Source of the DNA: Lachnospiraceae bacterium
GTDB taxonomy: Bacteria; Bacillota; Clostridia; Lachnospirales; Lachnospiraceae
DNA length: 64,000 nt
Assembly: GCA_014804655.1 (NCBI GenBank)
Contig: JAAUZK010000018.1
Span: 1 to 64,000, forward strand
Reading direction: 5' to 3'
In this document: piece after piece, positions 1-8,169 of the stretch
How positions within the stretch are numbered: the stretch's first letter is position 1
Layout of the letters: every line of letters starts with the position of its first letter
Made by a program: the position numbers and the translations under genes
The notes under the pieces: model-generated
Databases searched by the model: none
What the model saw: only the letters and a program-made list of their open reading frames with translations
What the model was told of the DNA's origin: nothing

Positions 1-2
1 TA

Positions 3-149
3 AATGCCATTGTAGCCACCCGCCCTTCTGTTGTTTATTGTAACAGGGAAGACGGCAGAATGATAGACTATGTGAAATTTTCAAGGTGCTATGTGGAGCT
101 ATTCGACCCCAACATCATCAATATAATAACTTTATATTTTGGAAAGTAA
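3..149 (+). CDS. C-terminal end of an unidentified protein, cut by the window edge
   Basis: The third forward frame is open from the first base and gives 48 residues before a TAA at 147-149, ending in LYFGK. The other forward frames carry stops early. The composition (mixed charged and hydrophobic residues, NREDGRMIDY) is protein-like, but the fragment is too short to assign a family. The following 400 bases hold no gene, which fits the end of a transcription unit. Confidence 0.35.
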   Translation, partial: NAIVATRPSVVYCNREDGRMIDYVKFSRCYVELFDPNIINIITLYFGK

Positions 150-208
150 CTAGAAATGCAGTGTTCAGTATTGTAATGTCCCTGTTCGGCCTACCTCAAA
201 ACCCAGCA

Positions 209-354
209 CAGAGGGAAGCTAATATCTTAAGGAGCCCCTTAAAAAGCGTCAGTGCTTAACGAGCTTCTGAGTTGCGAAGCAACTCACGAGTTTAGCATCT
301 GATACGCTTTTTACGGAGCGAGAGCGCGGCTCCGTAGATATTAGCTTCCCTCTG
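209..354. repeat. Long inverted repeat with nested hairpins upstream of glnS
   Basis: A perfect 19-bp inverted repeat lies at 209-227 and 336-354. Inside it are a second pair (aaaaagcgt at 241-249 and acgcttttt at 304-312) and a central hairpin GAGTTGC-GAA-GCAACTC near 268-284. The whole block could fold as one cruciform or RNA stem. It may act as a terminator for the gene before it or be a mobile palindromic element. The rest of 150-563 shows no gene, and no T-box motif was found before glnS. Confidence 0.6.
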
Positions 355-563
355 CGCGTCCGTCTTATATACCCCCCTAAACATAAACATAGGTTTAAGT
401 AACGCAATTGTACGGTATCGCAATCGCCCGTCCGCAACCGCCCGCGAATTTTTCCTTTCTATTTTCATTAGCCTGTGATACAATAGCAATGTACGGCGTA
501 AAAAGCAATGTCCGCAGCCTATGGCAGCAGCACATTCATTCTACTGCGTCGCGAGGAGTATCT

Positions 564-2285
564 ATGAGTGAGAAAGAGAAGAACGTAACAGAGGATATAA
601 CAGCGGAAGCGGCACAGAAAGAGAACGTTTCCAGAAATTTTATCGAACAGATCATTGATCAGGATCTGGCGGAAGGTGTCTATGATACCGTTAATACCAG
701 ATTCCCGCCGGAACCGAACGGTTATCTGCACATCGGTCATGCCAAGAGTATTCTGCTGAATTCGGGACTGGCGAAGCAGTACGGCGGCAAGTTCAATCTG
801 CGTTTTGATGATACTAACCCCACGAAAGAGAAGACCGAGTTCGTGGAATCTATCAAGGAAGATGTAAGGTGGCTCGGCGCGAATTTCGAGGACAGACTTT
901 TCTTTGCTTCCGATTATTTTGAACAGATGTACGAGGGTGCAGTGAAGCTGATCCGCAAGGGCAAGGCATATGTGTCCGATCTGACGGCGGAACAGATGAG
1001 AGAGTACCGCGGTACATTGACCGAGCCGGGTAAGGACGACCCTAACCGGGACAGGAGTGTGGAAGAGAATCTGCGCCTGTTTGAGGAGATGAAAGAAGGC
1101 AGATACGCAGACGGTGAGAAGACGCTGCGGGCTAAGATCGATATGGCATCGCCTAACATCAACATGCGGGACCCGATCTTGTATCGCGTGGCACATCTGA
1201 CGCACCATAACACCGGCGACCGGTGGTGTATCTATCCCGTGTATGATTATGCGCATCCGATCGAAGATGCCATTGAGGGGATCACACATTCCATCTGTAC
1301 ACTGGAGTTTGAAGATCACAGACCGTTGTACAACTGGGTGGTGGAGGAAACCGAACTTTGGGAGAAATATCCGCCCAGACAGATCGAGTTTGCGAAAATG
1401 TATTTGACCAATGTAGTCACTGGTAAGAGATATATCAAGAAATTAGTGGAGGACGGCATTGTGGACGGTTGGGACGATCCCCGTCTTGTGTCCATTGCGG
1501 CGCTTCGAAGAAGAGGTTTTACGCCGGAGTCCATTCAGCTGTTTGTGGATTTGTGCGGTGTGTCCAAGGCCAATTCCTCCGCGGAATATTCCATGCTGGA
1601 GTATTGCATCCGAGAGGATCTGAAAATGAAACGCGCCCGCATCATGGCAGCACTCGACCCTGTGAAGCTGGTGATTGATAACTATCCGGAAGGGCAGGTC
1701 GAGATGTTAGAGGTGGTCAACAATCCGGAGAATGAGGATCTTGGCAAGAGAGAAGTTCCTTTTTCCGGAGAATTGTATATAGATCGGGAAGATTTCATGG
1801 AGGAGCCGCCGAAGAAATATTTCAGGCTGTTTCCAGGCAATGAAGTGCGTCTCATGAGTGCATATTTCGTGAAATGTGTCGGGTATGAGAAAGACGATGA
1901 CGGCAGAGTGACGGTAGTACACTGTACCTACGATCCGGCCTCCAAGGGCGGCAACAGTCCTGACGGACGTAAGGTGAAGGGCACGATCCACTGGGTATCC
2001 GCGGCACATGCGGTTAAAGCGGAAGTCAGACTCTATGAGAACATCATTGATGAGGAAAAGGGGGTCTACAACGAGGACGGCAGTCTGAATTTAAATCCTG
2101 ACTCGCTGAAGGTGTTGAAGGAGTGCTATATCGAGCCTTCCGTAAAAGGAGCCAAGGCATATGACAGCTTCCAGTTCGTCAGACAGGGATTCTTCTGTGT
2201 AGATTGTAAGGATTCAAGACCGGATAGTCTTGTATTCAACAGAATTGTGTCTCTAAAGAGTTCTTATGTATTGCCGAAAAAGTAA
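564..2285 (+). CDS. glnS: Glutaminyl-tRNA synthetase
   Basis: Class I cytosolic aminoacyl-tRNA synthetase that charges tRNA-Gln with glutamine. The 573-residue protein has the HIGH-type motif [14 protein letters not shown] near residue 50, then the GlnRS-type block [17 protein letters not shown] and CIREDL, followed by the anticodon-binding beta-barrels. An upstream in-frame ATG at 408 exists, but the start at 564 is preferred because GAGGAG at 553-558 is correctly spaced and the family begins here. The KMSKS loop is unusual: the segment that reads VMSKRKL in E. coli reads roughly VVTGKRY here. The gene stands alone, with hairpins on both sides. Confidence 0.95.
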   Translation: MSEKEKNVTEDITAEAAQKENVSRNFIEQIIDQDLAEGVYDTVNTRFPPEPNGYLHIGHAKSILLNSGLAKQYGGKFNLRFDDTNPTKEKTEFVESIKEDVRWLGANFEDRLFFASDYFEQMYEGAVKLIRKGKAYVSDLTAEQMREYRGTLTEPGKDDPNRDRSVEENLRLFEEMKEGRYADGEKTLRAKIDMASPNINMRDPILYRVAHLTHHNTGDRWCIYPVYDYAHPIEDAIEGITHSICTLEFEDHRPLYNWVVEETELWEKYPPRQIEFAKMYLTNVVTGKRYIKKLVEDGIVDGWDDPRLVSIAALRRRGFTPESIQLFVDLCGVSKANSSAEYSMLEYCIREDLKMKRARIMAALDPVKLVIDNYPEGQVEMLEVVNNPENEDLGKREVPFSGELYIDREDFMEEPPKKYFRLFPGNEVRLMSAYFVKCVGYEKDDDGRVTVVHCTYDPASKGGNSPDGRKVKGTIHWVSAAHAVKAEVRLYENIIDEEKGVYNEDGSLNLNPDSLKVLKECYIEPSVKGAKAYDSFQFVRQGFFCVDCKDSRPDSLVFNRIVSLKSSYVLPKK

Positions 2286-2306
2286 AAATATGAGAGAATA
2301 AAAATA

Positions 2307-2406
2307 AATTCCTCCGGAATTAATTTTAATAAATTCCTTCGGAATTAACTTTGCGAGTTCCGCTCCGCGGACTCGAAGTATGCTGAGAAATCTCTTTATA
2401 GCATAC
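2307..2406. terminator. Cluster of four small hairpins after glnS
   Basis: Two near-copies of AATTCC-loop-GGAATT lie at 2307-2321 and 2332-2346. A GC-rich stem follows at 2354-2375 (CGAGTTCCGC / GCGGACTCG, one bulge), and then arms GTATGCT and AGCATAC at 2378-2384 and 2400-2406. No long T tract follows any one stem, so termination is likely but not certain. The repeat units may instead be a small palindromic repeat family. Confidence 0.5.
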
Positions 2407-2456
2407 GAAGTAAATTTATATAGCAATTGGGACAGTTATGATTGGGAGGATATACA

Positions 2457-3317
2457 ATGGCAGGATTATTGTCAGGGTTAGAGCAGTTTGGCTTGAGTAA
2501 CCTGGAGAACATGGATTTGTATGAAGCGCCTAAGAAAGAGGAGAAGGGGGCCGACGGCAAAGGCACGCATACTGTGCAGGAACAGGATTTTCTGTTTGAT
2601 AAGTCTTTCACCTGCCCGATCTGTGACAAGGAGTTTAAGGCGAGAACGGTTAGGATCGGTAAAGCGAAATTAGCGGGAAGCGATCTTGATTTAAGACCGC
2701 GCTACGAGCAGATTGATCTGCTCAAGTACGATATCATCCTGTGTCCGCACTGCGGATATGCGGCACTCAGCAGATTCTTTAAGTTTGTGACAGCTCCGCA
2801 GGCGAAGAACATTAAGAAGACGATCTCCGCTACCTTTAAGCCACAGAAAGAGACGAAAGAGATTTACACATACGACGAAGCACTGGAGCGTTACAAGCTG
2901 ACGCTTGCGAACGCGATTGTAAAACAGACGAGGGCCAGTGAGAAGGCATATATTTGTCTGAAGACTGCCTGGCTTCTGCGCGGTAAGGCGGAGCATCTTG
3001 ATAAGGAACTGCCGGATTATGAGGAACAGAAGAAGCTGTGCGAGGATGAGGAGAACGAATTCTTAAGAAACGCATTGGAGGGATTTCTGGCAGCGAGACA
3101 GACCGAGAGCTTCCCGATGTGCGGTATGGATGAGCCCACTGTGGATTATCTGATTGCGGTTACGGCGATGCGGTTTGAACAGTACGATGTGTCCAGCCGT
3201 CTGATCACAGGCATTCTCCAGTCTCCTACGGCGAATCCCCGTATGAAGGATAAGGCGAGAGACATCAAAGAGATGTTGATGAAGAAGATCAAGGAAAAGA
3301 ATGCCTCAAGAAAATAG
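2457..3317 (+). CDS. DUF2225 family zinc-ribbon-like protein
   Basis: This 286-residue protein has two CxxC pairs, CPICDKEF near residue 52 and CPHCGYAAL near residue 97, forming a likely zinc-binding N-terminal unit. A helical, TPR-like C-terminal part follows. This arrangement is typical of DUF2225 proteins of Firmicutes, whose function is unknown. The ATG at 2457 follows GGGAGGA at 2444-2450; an upstream TTG at 2442 is ignored. It ends three bases before the MocR gene, so the two may be co-transcribed. Confidence 0.85.
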   Translation: MAGLLSGLEQFGLSNLENMDLYEAPKKEEKGADGKGTHTVQEQDFLFDKSFTCPICDKEFKARTVRIGKAKLAGSDLDLRPRYEQIDLLKYDIILCPHCGYAALSRFFKFVTAPQAKNIKKTISATFKPQKETKEIYTYDEALERYKLTLANAIVKQTRASEKAYICLKTAWLLRGKAEHLDKELPDYEEQKKLCEDEENEFLRNALEGFLAARQTESFPMCGMDEPTVDYLIAVTAMRFEQYDVSSRLITGILQSPTANPRMKDKARDIKEMLMKKIKEKNASRK

Positions 3318-3320
3318 AAC

Positions 3321-4772
3321 ATGAAAGAATTACCGATTCATATTCAGCTACATCCGGAAAACAGCAAAACACTATATGAACAAATCTATGAGTATATTCG
3401 GGAAGAGATCAAGGCCGGCAGCCTGCTGCAGAATGAGAAGCTGCCCTCCGCGAGATTTCTGGCGGAGTACCTGCAGGTATCGCGGACAACGGTAGATATG
3501 GCCTATGACCAGCTTGTCTCGGAGGGATATCTGGAAGCGAGACCACGCAAAGGGTACTTTGTCAGCACGTACGAGAAGTTGAACGCGATAGATCGGATTC
3601 CGCAGGGAGACAGATATCTGCCTTCCGGACAGGGAGACGTACCGCGGCGGGGAGGAGACGGATCTCATCAGAAGACGGCACAGCCGATGTTTTCCTACGA
3701 TTTTTCCCCGAATGCGATTGACATGCGGTATTTTCCGTATGCTACATGGAAGAAGATCACGAAGAATATTCTCGTAGATGCCAATAGTAAGATGTTTTCA
3801 CTGGGAGAACCCCAGGGGGACCCGGAGCTTAGGACGACGATCTGCCGCTATCTGCATGGGTCGCGCGGTGTCAATTGTGAACCGGAACAGATTATTATCG
3901 GAGCAGGGAATGATTACCTGCTTCTTTTATTGGAAAAAATACTGGGACGCCACATCCGGGTTGCGATGGAGAATCCAACTTATATAAAAGCGTACAAAAT
4001 ATTCCGGTCGTGCGCCTATCCGGTATGCTTTATCCCCATGGATGAGAGCGGACTGCGGGTAGACTGTCTGCGGCAGACAGATGCACAGGTGGCCTATGTG
4101 ATGCCCTCCCACCAGTATCCCACGGGAGTTTCTATGCCCATCGGCAGACGGATGGAACTGTTGAAATGGGCGGCCGAAGCGGAAGAGCGATATCTGATCG
4201 AGGATGATTACGACAGTGAATTTCGGTATAAAGGAAAACCGCTGCCGTCTCTGCAGGCCTCGGATCATAACGGCAGGGTGGTCTATATCGGGACCTTCTC
4301 CAAGGCGATAGCGCCTGCGATCCGTATCAGCTATATGGTGTTGCCGTATCCGCTGCTGGAGCGGTATCGCAGGGAGTGCGGTTTCTATTCGTCCACGGTG
4401 TCCCGAATTGATCAGACTATCCTAAATGAGTTTATTCAGGACGGTTATTTCGAACGGTATTTGAATAAAATGCGTAAGCGGTATCGGGAGAAGCGTGATT
4501 TGGTTCTGAATGAGTTAAAAGCTTTTGAGCGGGGCTTCGACATATCTGGCAGTAATGCGGGACTGCATGTGCTCCTGACAGACCGGCAGGGAAGGGCGGA
4601 AGAAGAGCTGGCCGAATCGGCGGCAAAAGAAGGCGTCAGAGTTTACCGGATGCAGGATTTCAGAATGGGAGAACATACAGACGATGCGGCAATGCTGATC
4701 ATTGGATATGGTGCTTTGACGGACGAAGAGATTCGGGAAGGGATTGCACGATTAAAAAAAGTCTGGCTGTAA
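3321..4772 (+). CDS. MocR/PdxR-type transcriptional regulator (GntR HTH plus aminotransferase-like domain)
   Basis: The 483-residue protein starts with a GntR winged helix (residues 1-75, ending EARPRKGYFV). An aminotransferase class I fold covers about residues 125-483, with the PLP-lysine segment YIGTFSKAIAPAIR. MocR proteins bind PLP or PLP adducts and control vitamin B6, GABA or amino acid genes. No pdxST or gab genes are adjacent, so the target is unknown. The stop codon lies inside the hairpin at 4758-4787. Confidence 0.9.
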   Translation: MKELPIHIQLHPENSKTLYEQIYEYIREEIKAGSLLQNEKLPSARFLAEYLQVSRTTVDMAYDQLVSEGYLEARPRKGYFVSTYEKLNAIDRIPQGDRYLPSGQGDVPRRGGDGSHQKTAQPMFSYDFSPNAIDMRYFPYATWKKITKNILVDANSKMFSLGEPQGDPELRTTICRYLHGSRGVNCEPEQIIIGAGNDYLLLLLEKILGRHIRVAMENPTYIKAYKIFRSCAYPVCFIPMDESGLRVDCLRQTDAQVAYVMPSHQYPTGVSMPIGRRMELLKWAAEAEERYLIEDDYDSEFRYKGKPLPSLQASDHNGRVVYIGTFSKAIAPAIRISYMVLPYPLLERYRRECGFYSSTVSRIDQTILNEFIQDGYFERYLNKMRKRYREKRDLVLNELKAFERGFDISGSNAGLHVLLTDRQGRAEEELAESAAKEGVRVYRMQDFRMGEHTDDAAMLIIGYGALTDEEIREGIARLKKVWL

Positions 4773-4787
4773 ACACAGCCGGACTTT
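4758..4787 (-). terminator. Intrinsic terminator for the TetR gene, overlapping the MocR stop codon
   Basis: A 13-bp stem (AAAGTCTGGCTGT / ACAGCCGGACTTT, one G-U pair) surrounds a 4-base loop. Read on the minus strand it is followed by seven T, so it should stop transcripts from the TetR gene. It also overlaps the last codons of the MocR gene. Confidence 0.8.
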
Positions 4788-4806
4788 AAATTCTTAGCAT
4801 ATTATT

Positions 4807-4852
4807 CGAGTTCGCGAAGCGAATCTCGCAATTGAGCGAAGCTCAATTTTTT
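4807..4852 (+). terminator. Two GCGAAGC-capped hairpins with T tract
   Basis: CGAGTTCGC-GAA-GCGAATCTCG lies at 4807-4828, and AATTGAGC-GAA-GCTCAATT with following T's at 4830-4852. The second has the form of a plus-strand terminator for the MocR gene and runs into the stop codon of the convergent TetR gene. Both loops carry GCGAAGC, a sequence known to form very stable DNA mini-hairpins. Confidence 0.65.
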
Positions 4853-5459
4853 ACCTTTTTTTGTATGATATCTGCTTCATCATATCCAGATATGAGACGG
4901 TTTCCTCGTAGAGCATCTCCGGATGGAAAGAGTCGTCGTCGAAGTGGGCGCACATCAGGCCGTTGACAGTGTAGTCCAGCATGGCGTCCAACTTCTCGAA
5001 GGATACCTGATCTACGAAGAGGGAACGGTCCGCCTGATTTTTTAACATAGAGTATACGTCCTGAATGACGCTGCGCTGTTTCTCGATCGCCATAAGCGCT
5101 TCTTTTACATTCTCGGTAGAACAGCGGTCAAGGAACTGCTGCATGTAGGGATAGTTCTTTAAAACCTGCATTTTGGCAAATTCGATCTGCTTTCTGATCT
5201 CGAAATAATCGTCGGCGGAAGAGGGTACTCCCGTGGTCAATTCCAGCTTCATGAAACGAACGCTGTAATCGTGTAGAAAAGTATAAAGTCCCAGCTTGCT
5301 GCCAAAATAGTGAAACAAGAGCCCCTTGCTGATGCCGGCCTCCGCCACGATATCGTCAGTGCTTGCATGTTTGTAGCCGTTTATGGCAAAGATCTTAAGA
5401 GAGGCATTGATCATGCGGTCCTGTTTTTCTTTTTTCAGATCAAAAAATTTGTCGTTCAT
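4851..5459 (-). CDS. TetR/AcrR family transcriptional regulator
   Basis: The 202-residue protein has an N-terminal helix-turn-helix (residues 15-60, including DDIVAEAGISKGLLFHYFGS). The remainder is a helical ligand-binding domain of usual TetR length. The start at 5459 has GGGGATT just upstream; the longer open frame to 5666 lacks a better signal. The ligand is unknown. A 13-bp palindrome about 50 bases upstream suggests autoregulation. It faces the MocR gene. Confidence 0.85.
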   Translation of the reverse strand: MNDKFFDLKKEKQDRMINASLKIFAINGYKHASTDDIVAEAGISKGLLFHYFGSKLGLYTFLHDYSVRFMKLELTTGVPSSADDYFEIRKQIEFAKMQVLKNYPYMQQFLDRCSTENVKEALMAIEKQRSVIQDVYSMLKNQADRSLFVDQVSFEKLDAMLDYTVNGLMCAHFDDDSFHPEMLYEETVSYLDMMKQISYKKR

Positions 5460-5508
5460 ATAATCCCCAATCCTGTTATGTGCATTACTTTTTTCTTCGG
5501 AAAGTGTT

Positions 5509-5521
5509 GACTCTATGAGTC
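5509..5521. promoter_or_regulatory. Candidate operator palindrome for the TetR regulator
   Basis: GACTC-TAT-GAGTC is a perfect 13-bp palindrome 50 bases upstream of the TetR start. It overlaps a possible plus-strand promoter (TTGACT at 5507-5512, TATGAT at 5531-5536, 18-bp spacer). Operator function is inferred from position and symmetry only. Confidence 0.4.
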
Positions 5522-5721
5522 GTATTTGAGTATGATAGCACAAAAAAGGACGAGATTCAATGTCTGGGGGAAAACTAGTTTTTAGAAATTTTAGGGGCAC
5601 AAGATGTTGTGTTCTAAACGACAACGGTGAAAAAACATTTATTTTTTGTACATATTCCCTTTTCATTTTGATAAAATAGTATTAATATAGTGATATAACA
5701 GACGGTGAAAGGAGAACCCTC

Positions 5722-6138
5722 ATGGCGAAAAAATTTGGTAAGTTTTTAATGGTGACAGCTGCTCTCGGAGCCGTTGCAGCAGGTGCGTATTATTATTTAC
5801 AAGGTAAAGATGACTTTGTAGATGATGATTTCGATGACGATGATGATTTTGATAATTTTGATGAAGATTTGGACGATGACGAGGCGGCGAAGGATAGTGA
5901 CCGCAATTATGTCGATCTGGATCTGGAGAAAGCGGAAGATTTTAAAGAAGGTCTGAGCGCTGCCAAGGCTGAAGTGACCGACAAGGTCGTAGGTGCGGCG
6001 AAGGAAGTAACCGACAAGGTCGTTGACACGGCGAAGGAAGCCGCTGATACGGTTAAGAAGGTTGCTGACAAAGCGGAAGTGAAAGTGGAAGAGTTTTTCG
6101 ACGATGATGACAACGACGGGTCCATGGACGCGATGTAA
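5722..6138 (+). CDS. Small membrane-anchored acidic protein
   Basis: This 138-residue protein has a basic N-terminus and one hydrophobic segment (residues 7-26, FLMVTAALGAVAAGAYYY). A strongly acidic stretch of mostly Asp follows (30-55), then an Ala/Lys/Val-rich amphipathic region with repeats like TDKVV-AAKE (80-120) and an acidic tail. It resembles YtxH-like or apolipophorin-like surface helices, but no family can be named with confidence. The start follows AAAGGAGAACCCTC. It has its own terminator. Confidence 0.7.
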   Translation: MAKKFGKFLMVTAALGAVAAGAYYYLQGKDDFVDDDFDDDDDFDNFDEDLDDDEAAKDSDRNYVDLDLEKAEDFKEGLSAAKAEVTDKVVGAAKEVTDKVVDTAKEAADTVKKVADKAEVKVEEFFDDDDNDGSMDAM

Positions 6139-6166
6139 TATGATGTAAAGTTATATAAACATATGC

Positions 6167-6197
6167 AAAGCCCTGCGGAGAGTATCTGCCGGGCTTT
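6167..6197 (+). terminator. Intrinsic terminator after the acidic protein gene
   Basis: AAAGCCC at 6167-6173 pairs with GGGCTTT at 6191-6197, with extra pairing inside. Only a short pyrimidine tract follows. Confidence 0.6.
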
Positions 6198-6257
6198 CGT
6201 TCGGATAGTCGCTTTAGGATATAGAAATTATGGCATTGAACAGATAAGGCGGTATTT

Positions 6258-7556
6258 ATGAATTTAGAAGTGACAAATATTGGGAAAATCAGCCATGCAA
6301 ATATAGAATTAAATAGCATTACGGTCATTGCAGGCGAGAATAATACGGGGAAAAGTACCATTGGGAAGATGCTTTTTTGTGTCTTCCATGCTTTTCATGG
6401 GATTGAAGAGCAAGTCGTAGCAGAACGAGTGAAGTCTATTGCAAGAATATTGAGAGGATACCTTTATGAATCATATAGCGGTCGGTTTCTGCAGCCTAAA
6501 GTTATTATGAGGCTCGCAGAAAATATCGTTAATCGTAAAGAGGCAGTTCTTGCGGATATGAATGTTTTAGCGCGGGAAATAGTAGCTTTCTTGCAGAGTA
6601 TAGATCTGCGTTCGCAGCAACATATCAGCATAGAAAATCTAGAAACTTTAGAACCTTTATATGCCAAGATTTGTGTCTATTTAACAATAGAGGACGACGA
6701 TCTGAGAAAAGCGATCTTACGTAAAAGGCTTGAAGCGGAATTTGCCATGAAGATCGGACATCTGAATCACCCGGATAAGGAATCAAGGGTCGGGGTACAC
6801 ATAAAGGATAGCAGTATCGAATTTACGGTCATTAAAAATGAGAATATTGATATCAAGAGTTACATGAGCTTGAACAAAGAAATTATATATATGGATGATC
6901 CGTTTATACTGGATGATATTAATGATTCCAGATGGGATGTATTCCTTAACAAGTTCGGTCATCGGCATGATATGCTGGAAAAGCTGGCGGATGGGAAGAA
7001 AACGACGGAATTTACCATGGCAGATGAATTGGTTGTTAAGAAGAAACTGGAAAAGATTTTTGATATTATGAGCGGTGTATGTTCTGGCAGTGTGACGGAG
7101 GATGAAAGCGGTAATTTTATATATCAGACAGACCGGCTGCAGGGAAATCTTGAGATGATAAATCTATCTACCGGGATGAAGAGTTTCGCTATTTTAAGAC
7201 GTCTGCTGGAGAATGGCAATATAGATGAGAAGGGAGTGGTGATATTGGATGAGCCAGAGATCCATTTACATCCGGAGTGGCAGCTGCGGTTTGCAGAGAT
7301 CATCGTGCTTATTCAGAAAGAGTTCGACGTGAATATCCTTTTAAATACACACAGTCCATATTTCTTGAACGCGATTGAGGTTTATTCAGAGAAATACGGG
7401 ATAGATCAAAAGTGTAAATATTATCTTGTAGATGAGAAAGAAGGGAGCACGGCCGTTACTGATGTTACAGATAAAACAGAGATAATTTATGCTAAACTGG
7501 CAAGACCACTACAGGAATTAGAGAACTTGGAGTATAGTGATGAAGGTACAGTATAA
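6258..7556 (+). CDS. AAA family ATPase of the RecF/OLD-like (AAA_15) type
   Basis: The 432-residue protein has an SMC/RecF-type ATPase core split by a long helical insert. The Walker A is GENNTGKST (residues 26-34), the ABC-like signature LSTGMKSF starts at 303, the Walker B is VVILDEPEIHLHPEW with D331/E332, and the switch histidine NTHSPYFL is at H365. Only about 65 residues follow, so there is no TOPRIM nuclease as in OLD proteins. It overlaps the next gene by 17 bases. ATPases of this type with a small partner are common in phage-defence modules (inference). Confidence 0.85.
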   Translation: MNLEVTNIGKISHANIELNSITVIAGENNTGKSTIGKMLFCVFHAFHGIEEQVVAERVKSIARILRGYLYESYSGRFLQPKVIMRLAENIVNRKEAVLADMNVLAREIVAFLQSIDLRSQQHISIENLETLEPLYAKICVYLTIEDDDLRKAILRKRLEAEFAMKIGHLNHPDKESRVGVHIKDSSIEFTVIKNENIDIKSYMSLNKEIIYMDDPFILDDINDSRWDVFLNKFGHRHDMLEKLADGKKTTEFTMADELVVKKKLEKIFDIMSGVCSGSVTEDESGNFIYQTDRLQGNLEMINLSTGMKSFAILRRLLENGNIDEKGVVILDEPEIHLHPEWQLRFAEIIVLIQKEFDVNILLNTHSPYFLNAIEVYSEKYGIDQKCKYYLVDEKEGSTAVTDVTDKTEIIYAKLARPLQELENLEYSDEGTV

Positions 7557-8115
7557 TAATATAGAGATATTCAAGAATAATATAGTTGCTCTGAAAGAGA
7601 CTTCATGGGATAAGGATGGAGATTGTCCGGGATATATGACGGATTCGAGCATTCAAGTGATTAATTTCGATAAGGTGAAAGAGGCTTATATCAAAAATAT
7701 GGGTCTTTCGAGTACCCCTTGTTCTAATGATGCGCTATATATCGGGGACAATGAAAAGATATATTTTATAGAATTTAAGAATGGAGTCGTTAAAAATAAA
7801 AAGGTATTCAATGTATATAATAAGATCTATGACAGTCTTTTGATCTTTAATGATATTGTTCAGGAAAATATATCATTTTGCAGAGAAAATGTTAGCTTCA
7901 TATTAGTATATAATGAGGGTAAGAATCCCAATGGGGAAAATACGACAAACGACGGAGAAAGTTCAAAAATCAAAATCGGCAAATACTTTTATGCAAAAGC
8001 AAAAAAGAAATATGTGAGATTTGGACTGGAACGGTTCGAAAAAATCTATTTCCGTGACGTTTATACATATACAGAAAAAGAATTTGAAGATGATTTCCTT
8101 GCGAATATAGAATGA
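7540..8115 (+). CDS. Partner protein of the ATPase, possible PD-(D/E)xK nuclease-like fold
   Basis: The 191-residue protein is encoded in an overlapping reading frame with the ATPase, which implies translational coupling. Residues D64 and D70 precede YFIEFKNG (E78-x-K80) at the end of a predicted strand, the pattern of a restriction-endonuclease-like core. A Lys/Arg-rich region follows near 145-165. No family is recognised; a nuclease or effector role is inferred only from the motif and context. ATG at 7540 is chosen over GTG at 7537. Confidence 0.7.
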   Translation: MKVQYNNIEIFKNNIVALKETSWDKDGDCPGYMTDSSIQVINFDKVKEAYIKNMGLSSTPCSNDALYIGDNEKIYFIEFKNGVVKNKKVFNVYNKIYDSLLIFNDIVQENISFCRENVSFILVYNEGKNPNGENTTNDGESSKIKIGKYFYAKAKKKYVRFGLERFEKIYFRDVYTYTEKEFEDDFLANIE

Positions 8116-8123
8116 GAGATTAA

Positions 8124-8165
8124 AATGCAGACAAGAATTTAGGATGAGAGGTTCTTGTCTGCATT
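8124..8165. terminator. Bidirectional terminator between convergent genes
   Basis: A perfect 14-bp stem, AATGCAGACAAGAA (8124-8137) with TTCTTGTCTGCATT (8152-8165), lies between the ATPase pair and the minus-strand DUF6062 gene. T-rich sequence follows on the minus strand. Confidence 0.75.
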
Positions 8166-8169
8166 TGAT

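Noticed and set aside
380-563. T-box leader for glnS
   Set aside because: No T-box consensus or specifier-type structure was seen; only a possible -10 (TACAAT near 478) and the hairpin block further upstream.
519-1319. 266-residue minus-strand frame inside glnS
   Set aside because: Shadow of the GlnRS gene: the plus-strand frame is conserved and the minus frame has no ribosome site or recognisable motifs.
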